From Rhodobacteraceae bacterium HTCC2150 (GTDB taxonomy: Bacteria; Pseudomonadota; Alphaproteobacteria; Rhodobacterales; Rhodobacteraceae): DNA of 64,000 nt. The translations under genes and the position numbers were made by a program. Shown piece after piece: positions 39,327 through 48,408 of this stretch. The DNA is taken from NCBI GenBank assembly GCA_000169395.1, contig AAXZ01000001.1, positions 248,001 to 312,000 of the forward strand. Reading direction: 5' to 3'. Under the pieces are notes generated by a model. That model was not told where the DNA came from and did no database searches. It saw only the letters and a program-made list of their open reading frames with translations. Position 1 is the first letter of the stretch. Each line of letters begins with the position of its first letter.

Positions 39327-42250
39327 TTTGTCACCAACTGTGGATCGCTTGCGTCGCTGACGTCCCATTCATGGAACCGCGCAAGATGGTCGAAATCTCG
39401 TGCATCAGCCTCTTTTTGCATGGCGCGACGGGACGTATACCCCTTGGTTAGTGACTGATATTGGCCTAATAGATCGCTTAGACCCGCCCAAACGTCTGAA
39501 ACGCTGTGCTTGGTCAAATCAATTTTCTGCTCTTTGGGCGTTCGGGCCAAACCAATATAAACAAGGCCGGAAACAGGCGATGGCCCACTATCCATAAATC
39601 CACCATTTTCAGCCATGGCAGCCTCGATTAACAACTGCTTATCAAAACTCTGAATTACGTTTGGCGAAGGCGGTGATCCGGTTTTGTAATCGTAAATGAT
39701 CAATTGGCCATCAGGGGCAACATCTATGCGATCAGCGGTTCCTTTGATAGCCACCGGGGTATTTGGAATGGGGATGTGCCCCTTGGTTTCAAAATATGTG
39801 GGTGTCGCAAGTTTACGCCGCGCAATTTCAGTTTCAACAAACCAATGTGCGTTTCGGGCAAGCCGCGCGCGCCAAATTCGACGTGTTGCGGGCCACGGAA
39901 TTTCTTTGGCAAATACATCGTCAGTGGTAGTCAGCAAAAGATCGATCGCGTTTTCTGGCATACCGGATTTTGTGGCTTTGCTGAATTTATGAAAAATCTC
40001 GTGAATGATTGTACCGCGAAGGCGTGGGTCAGGCGTGGGTCGTAAAGGATCAAGTGCCGTTAAGCCCAGAACATGCTTTGCGTAAATTGCATATGGATCG
40101 CGGATCAAAGTTTGAATTTCAGTCACAGACAAAAGTTTTGGGCGCACGTCAATCGGTGGGCAAGGCGAGGGGCGTGTCATTGGCACGACTGGCGCATCGG
40201 GCCGATCCAAAGCTTGCGCCAAGGATTGCCAAGCGCGCCCACGAAATCGCATTTCTGCTAGTGCTGCGTTGCCATTTTGATCGCCGCGCAAACCATCAAG
40301 CAAGCTGGTCAAACGATACAACCAACGAGAAGGTACAGTTTCGGCCTCGGCGTTTCGGATGGCACGAGTTAGAATAACCTTTGGGGCGGCGATAGCCTGT
40401 TGAAAATCATGGGCTGCCAAACCAATGCGCCGTTCCGGCAGCAATAAACCAGCCTGATGTCGAAGCGAACGGTTAAGCCAAGGATCAGGTGCGGCATCAC
40501 CCGGCCAAATGCCTTCGTTCAGGCCACCCAAAATGACAAGATCAGCACCTTGAACGCGGGCTTCAAGCGTGCCCCAAATCATAACATCTGGATGAGCCTC
40601 AACGGATGAACGCGCCTCGCCATCTTGTAACAGGGAATGCAACAGAGCCGCATATTCAAACGGGGCCATTTTGCCACCTTGATGCGCTTCGTCCTGCAAG
40701 CCTTCCATGATTTTAGTGGCTGCTTTACCTTCGTCTTCGGCCCACAGTTGATGCTCGCTGTCGTCTGGCCCTGCTGCCAGTTGGTTTGCCATTTTCAAAT
40801 GATGTGTAAGGTGATCAGACAGGCTTTGCGTACCGATTTCGTTGCACCCAGCAAAGCACGCGTTAATCCAATCGACCCATTCTACCAATCCGTCCTCTTT
40901 TTGGGCGGTGGCCCAAGCAGACAGATCATCGGCGGTTGGGAATGCAGGCCCATATCGGCGCAGTCTTAGTTCTAACTCCCTAACCCAACGCAAGTGTGCG
41001 CCGCGTTGATCTTTGATGGAACAAGTCAGCGGGTGCTTTAGCAATATCAAAAGGGATTCGGCTGTGACAGCCTGCCCGAAGAAGCCTGCAACAAGTCGTA
41101 AAAACCGACCGGGCGGGGTTAAATGCAAAGGCAGACCCGCACTGTCATCGGCGCGAATATTCCAACGATCAAGCGCGGCGGAAACCTGTCGCGACAATTC
41201 GCGATCTGGTGTGATTAGGGCCGCTGAAACCCCATCTTCAACTGCTTTTCGCAATGCCAAAGCAATTGTTTGACTTTCTTCGCGGCGAGAGTTGGCCTCG
41301 ATCAATGTTATGTCTTTTGTGGCCTCGACCAAATCGCCAAGTTTTGGCCCCTCGCTTAACCATTCATTGGTGACAGGCGCGGGACGTAAGGCAAGCGAAA
41401 CCAATCGGTTTCGTGTGCTTGATACGGGCGTGGCTTTGATCCAATCGTGGACGCCATGTTCCATGAATTGTTTAAATCGAAACTGTGGGTGATCTTCGCC
41501 TGATAAGGCGTCGCCCAAGGCCGCCCATGTGCTTTGTGGCATGTCGACATCAAAGCCAGGTAAAACAACCGCACCTTGGGGTAAGCTTGCAACCAAATGC
41601 ATAAATTTCGCTGTAGCACCACGAGAGCCCGTTGAGCCGACCACCATAACGGGATGCTGTGGTGGCGATTTTTCCCATACCCTGCTTAATCGATCCACGG
41701 CGGCGCGTTGCTGTGCTTCTGAATCCATTTCATCAACTTGATCGGCAAGATAGGTTTCAACGATCGACAAAAATTTCAGACTGCGTTCCCAGTGGGCAGA
41801 ATGATGCGCCACATCAAGTTCACGTAAATCATCAAAGCCAACTCCCTCGCCCTGCATTTCATCCAAAAGCGAGGCTAGACTGTCGGCCAATTCAAAAGCC
41901 GCGTGTTGCGGGGCTAGATCAGGGGCAGTTTTAAGAAGTTTACGCACCAGTTGGGCCAAAACCAGACGGCGGCGTAGCTTGGGCATGGGTTGCGGCAATC
42001 CGATCAACGCTGGATGTTCGGTAATCTGTGTAATCAAAAGAATACGAGGCAAAAACATTGCGCCACGGGCAGCAAATAATGACTGAAGTCGCCGCTGCAT
42101 GCGTGATGTGTTTACATAAATTACAGTGTTCGCGATGGTTTCTGGCGGTGTATTTTGAAGGCGATCTAAAATGCTCGAAACAATGGCGGCGGGAAAATCA
42201 ACACCCATGGCCAAACCAAAGAAACGCGGGTTGACAGAAGGCTTAAACAT
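39323..42250 (-). CDS. addB: Double-strand break repair protein AddB (alphaproteobacterial type)
   Basis: 975 residues from the ATG at 42250, eight bases inside the murU end. It lacks a Walker A, as expected for this AddB type, and carries a C-terminal RecB-like nuclease domain with RGTIIHEIFHKFSK, GTADRIDV and IIYDYKTGSPPS. It overlaps addA by four bases. I did not see the four-cysteine iron-sulfur pattern of the Bacillus type. Confidence 0.94.
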   Translation of the reverse strand: MFKPSVNPRFFGLAMGVDFPAAIVSSILDRLQNTPPETIANTVIYVNTSRMQRRLQSLFAARGAMFLPRILLITQITEHPALIGLPQPMPKLRRRLVLAQLVRKLLKTAPDLAPQHAAFELADSLASLLDEMQGEGVGFDDLRELDVAHHSAHWERSLKFLSIVETYLADQVDEMDSEAQQRAAVDRLSRVWEKSPPQHPVMVVGSTGSRGATAKFMHLVASLPQGAVVLPGFDVDMPQSTWAALGDALSGEDHPQFRFKQFMEHGVHDWIKATPVSSTRNRLVSLALRPAPVTNEWLSEGPKLGDLVEATKDITLIEANSRREESQTIALALRKAVEDGVSAALITPDRELSRQVSAALDRWNIRADDSAGLPLHLTPPGRFLRLVAGFFGQAVTAESLLILLKHPLTCSIKDQRGAHLRWVRELELRLRRYGPAFPTADDLSAWATAQKEDGLVEWVDWINACFAGCNEIGTQSLSDHLTHHLKMANQLAAGPDDSEHQLWAEDEGKAATKIMEGLQDEAHQGGKMAPFEYAALLHSLLQDGEARSSVEAHPDVMIWGTLEARVQGADLVILGGLNEGIWPGDAAPDPWLNRSLRHQAGLLLPERRIGLAAHDFQQAIAAPKVILTRAIRNAEAETVPSRWLYRLTSLLDGLRGDQNGNAALAEMRFRGRAWQSLAQALDRPDAPVVPMTRPSPCPPIDVRPKLLSVTEIQTLIRDPYAIYAKHVLGLTALDPLRPTPDPRLRGTIIHEIFHKFSKATKSGMPENAIDLLLTTTDDVFAKEIPWPATRRIWRARLARNAHWFVETEIARRKLATPTYFETKGHIPIPNTPVAIKGTADRIDVAPDGQLIIYDYKTGSPPSPNVIQSFDKQLLIEAAMAENGGFMDSGPSPVSGLVYIGLARTPKEQKIDLTKHSVSDVWAGLSDLLGQYQSLTKGYTSRRAMQKEADARDFDHLARFHEWDVSDASDPQLVTK

Positions 42251-42920
42251 AACCAAGCATTCTTTCGGCTTTTGCGATGGATTCTGGTCTTCCAACATCG
42301 GCCCATTCGCCTTGATATTCCACGCCAAACAAACGTCCACCCTTGGCCATTTCATGCCACAAAAGATTAAGTGAAAATGCGGTTTCCGAAATCAATTTCA
42401 ATCCGTTTGTTTTGGTAATTTGCGCCCCAGTATAGACCATTTTTCCTTTGCGTGACAGTTGACCATTGGTCCCCAATTGAAAATCCCCCGAACCCGTATG
42501 CGCAATAGCGCGATCCAAAGGAATAACCAGCAAAAGTGCATCCATCCTGTCGGGGTGCCAATGCTGTTGCAGAACATCAAAAGGGTTTTGTCCTTTCCAC
42601 ACAGCGTCAGAATTCATGGTAAAGACGGGGCCATCCCCAAGAACAGGCAACGCATTTCTTAACCCGCCACCAGTTTCCAGAATTTTGGGTGTTTCATGGA
42701 TAAGCGTTACATTTGGACGATCGGCAACGTGCGCCCTAATTTGGTCAGCAAGGTAATGAGCATTAACAGCACAATCTAATTCGTCAGCAAAATCCAATGC
42801 GTGATCTAACAAGGCCCGACCCGCCACCGAAATCAGAGGTTTTGGCTTATCATTGGTAAGAGGTGCCATGCGCGTGCCAAAACCCGCCGCATAAATCATG
42901 GCGTGCGCTATTTTTTGCAT
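42243..42920 (-). CDS. murU: Sugar-1-phosphate nucleotidyltransferase, MurU-like
   Basis: 225 residues. The N-terminal AMIYAAGFGTRMAPLTNDKPKPL is the nucleotidyltransferase signature, and SDAVWKG in the middle supplies metal-binding Asp. MurU makes UDP-MurNAc from MurNAc-1-phosphate in the peptidoglycan-recycling shortcut that bypasses fosfomycin-sensitive MurA. The adjacent AmgK-like kinase upstream, overlapping by 13 bases, is the expected partner and the main support for this name over other sugar uridylyltransferases. Confidence 0.85.
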   Translation of the reverse strand: MQKIAHAMIYAAGFGTRMAPLTNDKPKPLISVAGRALLDHALDFADELDCAVNAHYLADQIRAHVADRPNVTLIHETPKILETGGGLRNALPVLGDGPVFTMNSDAVWKGQNPFDVLQQHWHPDRMDALLLVIPLDRAIAHTGSGDFQLGTNGQLSRKGKMVYTGAQITKTNGLKLISETAFSLNLLWHEMAKGGRLFGVEYQGEWADVGRPESIAKAERMLGYV

Positions 42921-43915
42921 TTTTCACGCAATATTTGCAGATTTTCAGGCGTAGGTTCCGGCAAGTTATCTTTGACGAATGTTGCCAACGCGTTCAGCGA
43001 TGGATGGGCCAGATCGTCAATCAAATGGTCCCAAACGCGTGGTATGAAATCTAAATAGTGTGCCGCACCATCACGAATACAAAGACGGGCAAATACACCA
43101 ATGATACGCAAGTTGCGCTGGGCGGAAACCGTTGCACAAGCCTGTGCAAAATCAGCAGAGTTAACACCGGATTGAGCGCAGTAATAATCTTGCAGATCAC
43201 GCGCAATATTTTTTGGAACATAGCGGCGGGCATCTTTGGTAAGTGACACCAAATCATAGGCCGCATGGCCTGACATTGCGTCCTGAAAATCAAGCAAGCC
43301 GATCTTGGTTAATCCAGTTTGACCGGGCAGCCACAACAAATTTTCAGAATGATAGTCTCGCAGAATTAGAACATCATCATGGGCCGGCAAGCTGGTAATT
43401 GCATCATTCATCAAAGAAGAAAGCGCCAAAACAAGTTCGGCGTTTTCACCAAGCAACCCACCACGGTACCAAACCAAAGAAAGGGCAGCCAAATCCGGCA
43501 TCAAAGGCGGATAAGCTGGTATTGGGTCAGGCATTGGGCATTTATGTAAAGCCAATAAAACATCAACGGCGCCCGCGTATAATTCGCGCTGGCAACTTGG
43601 ATCATCGGCCATAAGCTTGGCAAACAATCCATCGCCAAAATCCTGCAACAGCAAAATACCATTTAGGGGGTCTGCTGCGAATATTTCTGGGGCGTTTAAA
43701 CCACAATCATTTAAGTGGTTTGCAATTCTAATAAATGGAATCACGTCCTCGCCTGTGGAAGGATCAGCATCCATCAAAATCGCGTCTTGGCCGTCTGGGT
43801 TTTTTAGTCGCTCGTAGCGTCGTCTTGAGGCGTCACCCGCAAGAGGTTTTCGCACTGCATCGCCCCATGATGCGTTTTCTAGAAACGTTTTAATCATTGT
43901 TGCGCGATCACTCAT
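42908..43915 (-). CDS. amgK: Aminosugar kinase, AmgK-like (phosphotransferase family)
   Basis: 335 residues from the ATG at 43915, which overlaps the tsaE stop as ATGA. The fold is that of aminoglycoside phosphotransferases: DASRRRYERL near the N-terminus, LLLQDFGDGLF, the catalytic loop LRDYHSENLLWL and the metal site LLDFQDAMSGHAAYDLVSL. AmgK phosphorylates MurNAc and GlcNAc at C1, feeding MurU. No substrate evidence exists beyond the pairing with MurU. Confidence 0.87.
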   Translation of the reverse strand: MSDRATMIKTFLENASWGDAVRKPLAGDASRRRYERLKNPDGQDAILMDADPSTGEDVIPFIRIANHLNDCGLNAPEIFAADPLNGILLLQDFGDGLFAKLMADDPSCQRELYAGAVDVLLALHKCPMPDPIPAYPPLMPDLAALSLVWYRGGLLGENAELVLALSSLMNDAITSLPAHDDVLILRDYHSENLLWLPGQTGLTKIGLLDFQDAMSGHAAYDLVSLTKDARRYVPKNIARDLQDYYCAQSGVNSADFAQACATVSAQRNLRIIGVFARLCIRDGAAHYLDFIPRVWDHLIDDLAHPSLNALATFVKDNLPEPTPENLQILREKCKK

Positions 43916-44373
43916 AGATCGATTGCTCCCCATCCCTTTGGGGTCTCGAGCATAGCGGCCCGTCCCTCGCCGTCATATTGCAACGTTAGCTCTAAGGTCG
44001 TTTTGGGTTTCAAATCACCCAAACGATCTGGCCACTCTATCAAGCAAACCGCGTTTTCCATCGCCTCATCTAACCCTAGTTCAAACACCTCATTAGGGTC
44101 GCCCAATCGATAAAGGTCGCAATGCCAAATTTCGGTATCAGCCAAATCATAGACTTGAACCAAGGTGAATGTGGGGGATGGAACATCCTCAAATTTGTTT
44201 TCAAGGGCAAGGCGATGTTGAATAATTGTCCGCGCAATCAGGGATTTTCCTGCCCCAACGGGGCCGGATAACAACAGGGGCATGCCCGGGGCCAAACGGT
44301 CCGCCAAAGCATGTGCTAGGGCAATTGTTTGGTCTGTTGATTCAAGCGAAAATTCTTGGTGGTCGTGTGTCAT
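43912..44373 (-). CDS. tsaE: tRNA threonylcarbamoyladenosine biosynthesis ATPase TsaE
   Basis: 153 residues. The P-loop GPVGAGKSLIAR lies near residue 38, SPTFTLVQVY and the Walker B region WHCDLYRL follow, and IEWPDRLGD is a family motif. TsaE works with TsaB and TsaD to make t6A37 in ANN-decoding tRNAs; tsaD is also in this window, at 57.7 kb. It heads the tsaE-amgK-murU-addB-addA run with overlapping ends. Confidence 0.95.
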   Translation of the reverse strand: MTHDHQEFSLESTDQTIALAHALADRLAPGMPLLLSGPVGAGKSLIARTIIQHRLALENKFEDVPSPTFTLVQVYDLADTEIWHCDLYRLGDPNEVFELGLDEAMENAVCLIEWPDRLGDLKPKTTLELTLQYDGEGRAAMLETPKGWGAIDL

Positions 44374-44428
44374 TAACTTGTTTTAACGCGCCCACTGGAC
44401 ACTGCAAGGTATCATTAAACAAAGCAGA

Positions 44429-45625
44429 TCAATCTCGCAAAGAAAACCCGACTAATGTTGTGCCATTCGGCATGGGAACAAATCGCACACGAGAGGTTTG
44501 TTTGTCGTTGAACAGGATATCATTATGCCAACTAACCCGATTTTGAATGTCGGTTACAAATTCCCGAGTGTCACCCCAAATGGGATTCGCGCCGAAAAAT
44601 TCAGCCCAAGTTTTTGTGGCGTGAATGATGTTAATTCCCTCTAAATTGTCAAAAGGGTTTAGATCAAACATTTGAACAAATGGTTTGTTGGCCGTCAACA
44701 TTTCCCCATCGTGGGAAAAAATGGAAATGGCTTCATTGATTGTGTCTAGTGCGTTTTGGGTAACCTCGACCTCTAACCGTTGCCTTCTGTCTGCTGAAAC
44801 CTCTGACGAAATATCCTCAAATAATAGAACGATTGCTCCATGGGGATGTGGGCGGCCAACCACACGTAGTGTTTCGCCGGTCGCAAGTGTCCAAATCTCT
44901 TCATAAGTTCCATTCACCGCTTGTTTAACCAGATTTGGAAGGCTTTCGCGCCACGTCTTGAAATCCTTGGGTTCGCCTAATGTTTGATCGTTGCGCATCC
45001 GTTCAAGGAGGGCATCCAAAGTTGGTTTTCGGGTTAACCAAGCTGGATCAATGCGCGTAAGATCACCAAGGGCAGGGTTAAACATTACCAATTGTCGATT
45101 TCTGTCAAAGATCGCCAAGCCAGTGGATAGCAGGGCAAAGGTGTTGGTCAGAGTTTGCACAAAATTTGACATCTGCGATTTGGTTTCAGATGCGTGACTG
45201 GTTTCTACAGCCAGAAATATAGTTTGATTGCCCACTTCCTTGTTGGTGACTTCAAAGTTCTTTGACGGGTCGGATTTAGAAGCAGACGGGCGAAACTGCG
45301 CATGACCTGGTTTTTCACCACATGGTTTGCGCAGGATTTCGAATGCGGATTCTATAAGGCTTCCGTTCGTCAATTCGTCAGCAATTGCGGGGCTGGCCCA
45401 AATGACATCAGCGTTTGAATTTTCCACCCATGCCAATAGGTTTTTTTGTTCGGTGATCCATTTTAACAATTCTTTTGGAAATGCTTCGACCAACATTCTT
45501 GGCTTTGCGTGGTCACGCGTGGTTTCATGAACATTTGAGCCAACAGTTACGTTACTTTTTGGTCTTATAAACAAAACCAAGAGTGCAAAACACGCACCCA
45601 ATAAGCAAAAAAGAATAAGAGACAT
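44429..45625 (-). CDS. Membrane-anchored PAS-domain protein without a kinase domain
   Basis: 398 residues. A single N-terminal helix (LILFCLLGACFALLVLFI) anchors a cytoplasmic part with two PAS-like regions, one near residues 160-270 (LSTGLAIFDRNRQLVMFNPAL) and one near 285-395 (INEAISIFSHDGEMLTANKPF). A short coiled coil lies between them. I see no H-box, ATP-binding or GGDEF/EAL domain, so it must signal through a partner. The neighbouring genes are regB and tsaE, with gaps of 78 and 55 bases. Confidence 0.8.
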   Translation of the reverse strand: MSLILFCLLGACFALLVLFIRPKSNVTVGSNVHETTRDHAKPRMLVEAFPKELLKWITEQKNLLAWVENSNADVIWASPAIADELTNGSLIESAFEILRKPCGEKPGHAQFRPSASKSDPSKNFEVTNKEVGNQTIFLAVETSHASETKSQMSNFVQTLTNTFALLSTGLAIFDRNRQLVMFNPALGDLTRIDPAWLTRKPTLDALLERMRNDQTLGEPKDFKTWRESLPNLVKQAVNGTYEEIWTLATGETLRVVGRPHPHGAIVLLFEDISSEVSADRRQRLEVEVTQNALDTINEAISIFSHDGEMLTANKPFVQMFDLNPFDNLEGINIIHATKTWAEFFGANPIWGDTREFVTDIQNRVSWHNDILFNDKQTSRVRFVPMPNGTTLVGFSLRD

Positions 45626-45703
45626 TCATCAAAACCTGAAATTGAACAATGGCGTTATGAGTTCTTGTCTGGGTTAAGAAATAGTTAACGAACCATAAGT
45701 CCG

Positions 45704-47089
45704 TTATTCTACGATCAATTGATTTTCACCAAGCGGCATATTAGCACTGTCTTTACTTTGGGATATTTTGGCCCGTGACCAACTAACATCCACCATCGCA
45801 CCAATCGAATAATCGGAATCAGCAGCGGCGACGCCATTTGAAAACAGAACCTCAGCACCGGTTCTTTCCAACAAGGTTTTCGCAATGAACAACCCCAAAC
45901 CCATGCCTGAATATTCTGGTCGCTGTGGATCGGGTGCAGTTCCGCTACGTTCGCGAATGAATGGATCACCAATTCGGCCGATCAAATGCGGAGGATACCC
46001 TTTCCCATCATCGGAAACATGCAATTCAATTCTGTCGTCAGTCCAACTTGCCCGAATATCAACACGACCATTGGCAAAATCCACGGCATTTTGAACGAGG
46101 TTTCGGATGCCGTGAATTATTTCTGGCTGACGGCGAATGATCGGCTGTTCGGCTGCGGGAACAACACTGCCTTGATAAGCGAACCGTATCTCTATGCCCC
46201 GATCAATATGGGGTTCTGCGGCTTCTTCGATAATGGCAGAAAGTGGCACATGTTTGATGTGCAAATCATCTTTGCCAGCCTGCCCCATAGAATGAAGAAT
46301 TTTTCCGCAACGATCGGCTTGCTGGCGAATAAGTGCAGCGTCCTCGGCCAATTCAGGAAAATCTTTTAGTTCATCAATAAGTTCGCCACTCACCAATTTT
46401 ATTGTCGCCAAGGGTGTGCCAAGTTCATGTGCCGCCGCCGCAATAACACCGCCTAAATCTGTCAATTTCTGTTCTCGTGACAGGGCCATTTGCGTGGCGG
46501 CCAAGGCCAATGACATCGAATTGTTTTCACTAGAGACGCGCCACGCGTATGTGGCCACGAAAATGACGCCGATGATCAGGGCCAGCCAAAACCCAAACAG
46601 GAACAAGGGCGGCTGTTGTAAAATCACGCCTTCACCCGAAACCAACGGAGCGTGGAAAAACACAAGAATTGAGATTAATAAGACCGCGATGCCACCCAAA
46701 GCTAACGTCGATTGTAAACGAAGGGCCGTGGCAGAAATTGTAACGGGTGCAAGAATCAACAGAGCGAACGGATTGTTCAACCCACCGGTTAGGAAAAGCA
46801 GCAAAACCAGTTGGCTGATGTCAAACAATAATGTCAACATTGCCTCGACTTCTGTCAGTCGGCGATTTTGCGGAAAAACAGCAATTGCAACGATATTTGC
46901 GGTAAGTGAAAGCCCAATGGTGGCAAGGCAAAGACCCAAGTCCAGCCGAAGATCAAAATACTGGGTTGCCACGAAGACAGTGATAATTTGACCAAAAATC
47001 GCTAACCACCGCAGAAGAATTAGGGTACGCAAACGCAGCCAATCGTTTCGTGCATTATCAATGGAAACTACGGGTTTTGTTGGTGTCAT
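45704..47089 (-). CDS. regB: Redox-sensing histidine kinase RegB (PrrB/ActS)
   Basis: 461 residues from the ATG at 47089; a GTG six codons upstream is possible. Six N-terminal helices carry the quinone-site motif GGLNNPF. The H-box AAAHELGTPLATIK holds the phosphorylated His, and the redox-active Cys in ADRCGKI lies exactly 40 residues later, the same spacing as His225-Cys265 of the Rhodobacter protein. The ATPase motifs RNLVQNAVDFA and DDGKGYP are intact. It is divergent from senC-regA. Confidence 0.95.
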   Translation of the reverse strand: MTPTKPVVSIDNARNDWLRLRTLILLRWLAIFGQIITVFVATQYFDLRLDLGLCLATIGLSLTANIVAIAVFPQNRRLTEVEAMLTLLFDISQLVLLLFLTGGLNNPFALLILAPVTISATALRLQSTLALGGIAVLLISILVFFHAPLVSGEGVILQQPPLFLFGFWLALIIGVIFVATYAWRVSSENNSMSLALAATQMALSREQKLTDLGGVIAAAAHELGTPLATIKLVSGELIDELKDFPELAEDAALIRQQADRCGKILHSMGQAGKDDLHIKHVPLSAIIEEAAEPHIDRGIEIRFAYQGSVVPAAEQPIIRRQPEIIHGIRNLVQNAVDFANGRVDIRASWTDDRIELHVSDDGKGYPPHLIGRIGDPFIRERSGTAPDPQRPEYSGMGLGLFIAKTLLERTGAEVLFSNGVAAADSDYSIGAMVDVSWSRAKISQSKDSANMPLGENQLIVE

Positions 47090-47174
47090 TATGGGTCCAA
47101 GTGTCACATGACCTTGTAGGTCGTTTCAACAAGTCTAGATTAAGGGTCCAAGACAAGCAATCTGAAGTGAACTG

Positions 47175-47789
47175 ATGTCAAAATACTATGCCTATGGCGC
47201 GGCTGCATTCGTGGCAATATTACTTTCTGCGATGGGTATTCTCATTGCTCGGGGGCCATCAACTAATTTTGCAGGTTGCGAATCTTCGGGGGCTGTTGGT
47301 GGTGATATTGGCGGGCCTTTCACTTTGATTTCTGAGTCGGGTGACGCTGTTACTGACGCCGAGATAATCACAAAACCTACGTTGGTTTATTTTGGTTACA
47401 CTTATTGTCCTGATGTTTGCCCATTGGATGCCGGTCGTAATGCCGAGGCGTTAGAAGTTTTGGAAAATGCTAACATCGATGCGCAAGGTTTGTTCATTAC
47501 CTTTGACCCAACGCGAGACACACCAGAGGTTCTGAGCGAATTCACAAATTATTTGCACCCAAAGATGATCGGTTTGACTGGTTCACAAACCCAGGTTGAA
47601 GAGGCCGCCGCTGCATATCGGGTGTATTTCAAAAAACAACCAAGTGACGACGAAGAATATTATCTTATGGATCATTCGAATTTGACCTATCTGATGATGC
47701 CGGATGTTGGTTTTGTTGACTTTTTCCGTGGCGACGTAACGGCAGAAGAAGTTGCGAAGAAGACCGCTTGTTACGCGGCATCAAACTAG
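47175..47789 (+). CDS. senC: SenC/SCO family copper chaperone
   Basis: 204 residues with one N-terminal helix (YYAYGAAAFVAILLSAMGIL) anchoring a thioredoxin-like domain outside the membrane. The copper-binding CPDVCP and the distant His in MDHSNLTYLM are present. SCO proteins help assemble the copper centres of cytochrome oxidases. Its place between regB and regA is the usual arrangement of this regulon. Confidence 0.94.
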   Translation: MSKYYAYGAAAFVAILLSAMGILIARGPSTNFAGCESSGAVGGDIGGPFTLISESGDAVTDAEIITKPTLVYFGYTYCPDVCPLDAGRNAEALEVLENANIDAQGLFITFDPTRDTPEVLSEFTNYLHPKMIGLTGSQTQVEEAAAAYRVYFKKQPSDDEEYYLMDHSNLTYLMMPDVGFVDFFRGDVTAEEVAKKTACYAASN

Positions 47790-47852
47790 TTTGTTTGACG
47801 CCTGCGCCACTTGCACCTAAGTTAAGTAAATAGACGATCAAAGGAACAGTCG

Positions 47853-48407
47853 ATGGTAGAACGCGCACTTCGAGATATCGGTGAAGATAACTCACTTTTA
47901 TTAGTCGATGATGATGAACCATTTCTGCGCCGCTTGGCGCGGGCAATGGAAAAACGCGGCTTTGACGTTTCCGCTGTTGAAACCGTGGCCGAAGGCAAAG
48001 CCATCGCGCGGGATAAAAAACCGGCTTATGCAGTTGTCGATCTTCGCCTTGGTGATGGAAACGGACTGGATGTTGTTGAGGTTTTGCGCGCGTCACGTCC
48101 TGACAGCCGCATCGTTGTATTGACTGGCTATGGTGCAATTGCCACGGCTGTTACGGCGGTAAAAATCGGTGCCACTGATTATTTGTCAAAACCAGCTGAT
48201 GCGAATGATGTGACTAATGCGTTGCTTGCGGATGGTGCCGAATTGCCACCGCCACCAGAAAACCCAATGTCAGCGGATCGCGTACGTTGGGAACATATTC
48301 AACGTGTTTATGAACTATGTGATCGCAATGTCAGTGAAACAGCGCGTCGTCTAAATATGCACCGCCGTACTTTGCAGCGCATTTTGGCAAAACGTTCGCC
48401 CAGATAA
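47853..48407 (+). CDS. regA: Response regulator RegA (PrrA/ActR)
   Basis: 184 residues. The receiver domain has the acidic pair DD at 20-21, the phosphorylated Asp63 (VVDLRLG), Thr91 and Lys113. A proline-rich hinge (PPPPENP) leads to a Fis-type helix-turn-helix ending NVSETARRLNMHRRTLQRIL. RegA controls respiration, photosynthesis and carbon or nitrogen fixation genes in response to redox state. AAAGGAA is the ribosome site. Confidence 0.96.
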   Translation: MVERALRDIGEDNSLLLVDDDEPFLRRLARAMEKRGFDVSAVETVAEGKAIARDKKPAYAVVDLRLGDGNGLDVVEVLRASRPDSRIVVLTGYGAIATAVTAVKIGATDYLSKPADANDVTNALLADGAELPPPPENPMSADRVRWEHIQRVYELCDRNVSETARRLNMHRRTLQRILAKRSPR

Positions 48408-48408
48408 T

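Noticed and set aside
36000-39368. An upstream start for addA at 39368
   Set aside because: It adds 14 residues overlapping the addB coding end; the ATGA overlap at 39326 is the standard arrangement.
46416-46991. A 191-codon plus-strand open frame
   Set aside because: It lies wholly inside regB, which is clearly coding on the other strand; the product is a low-complexity shadow.
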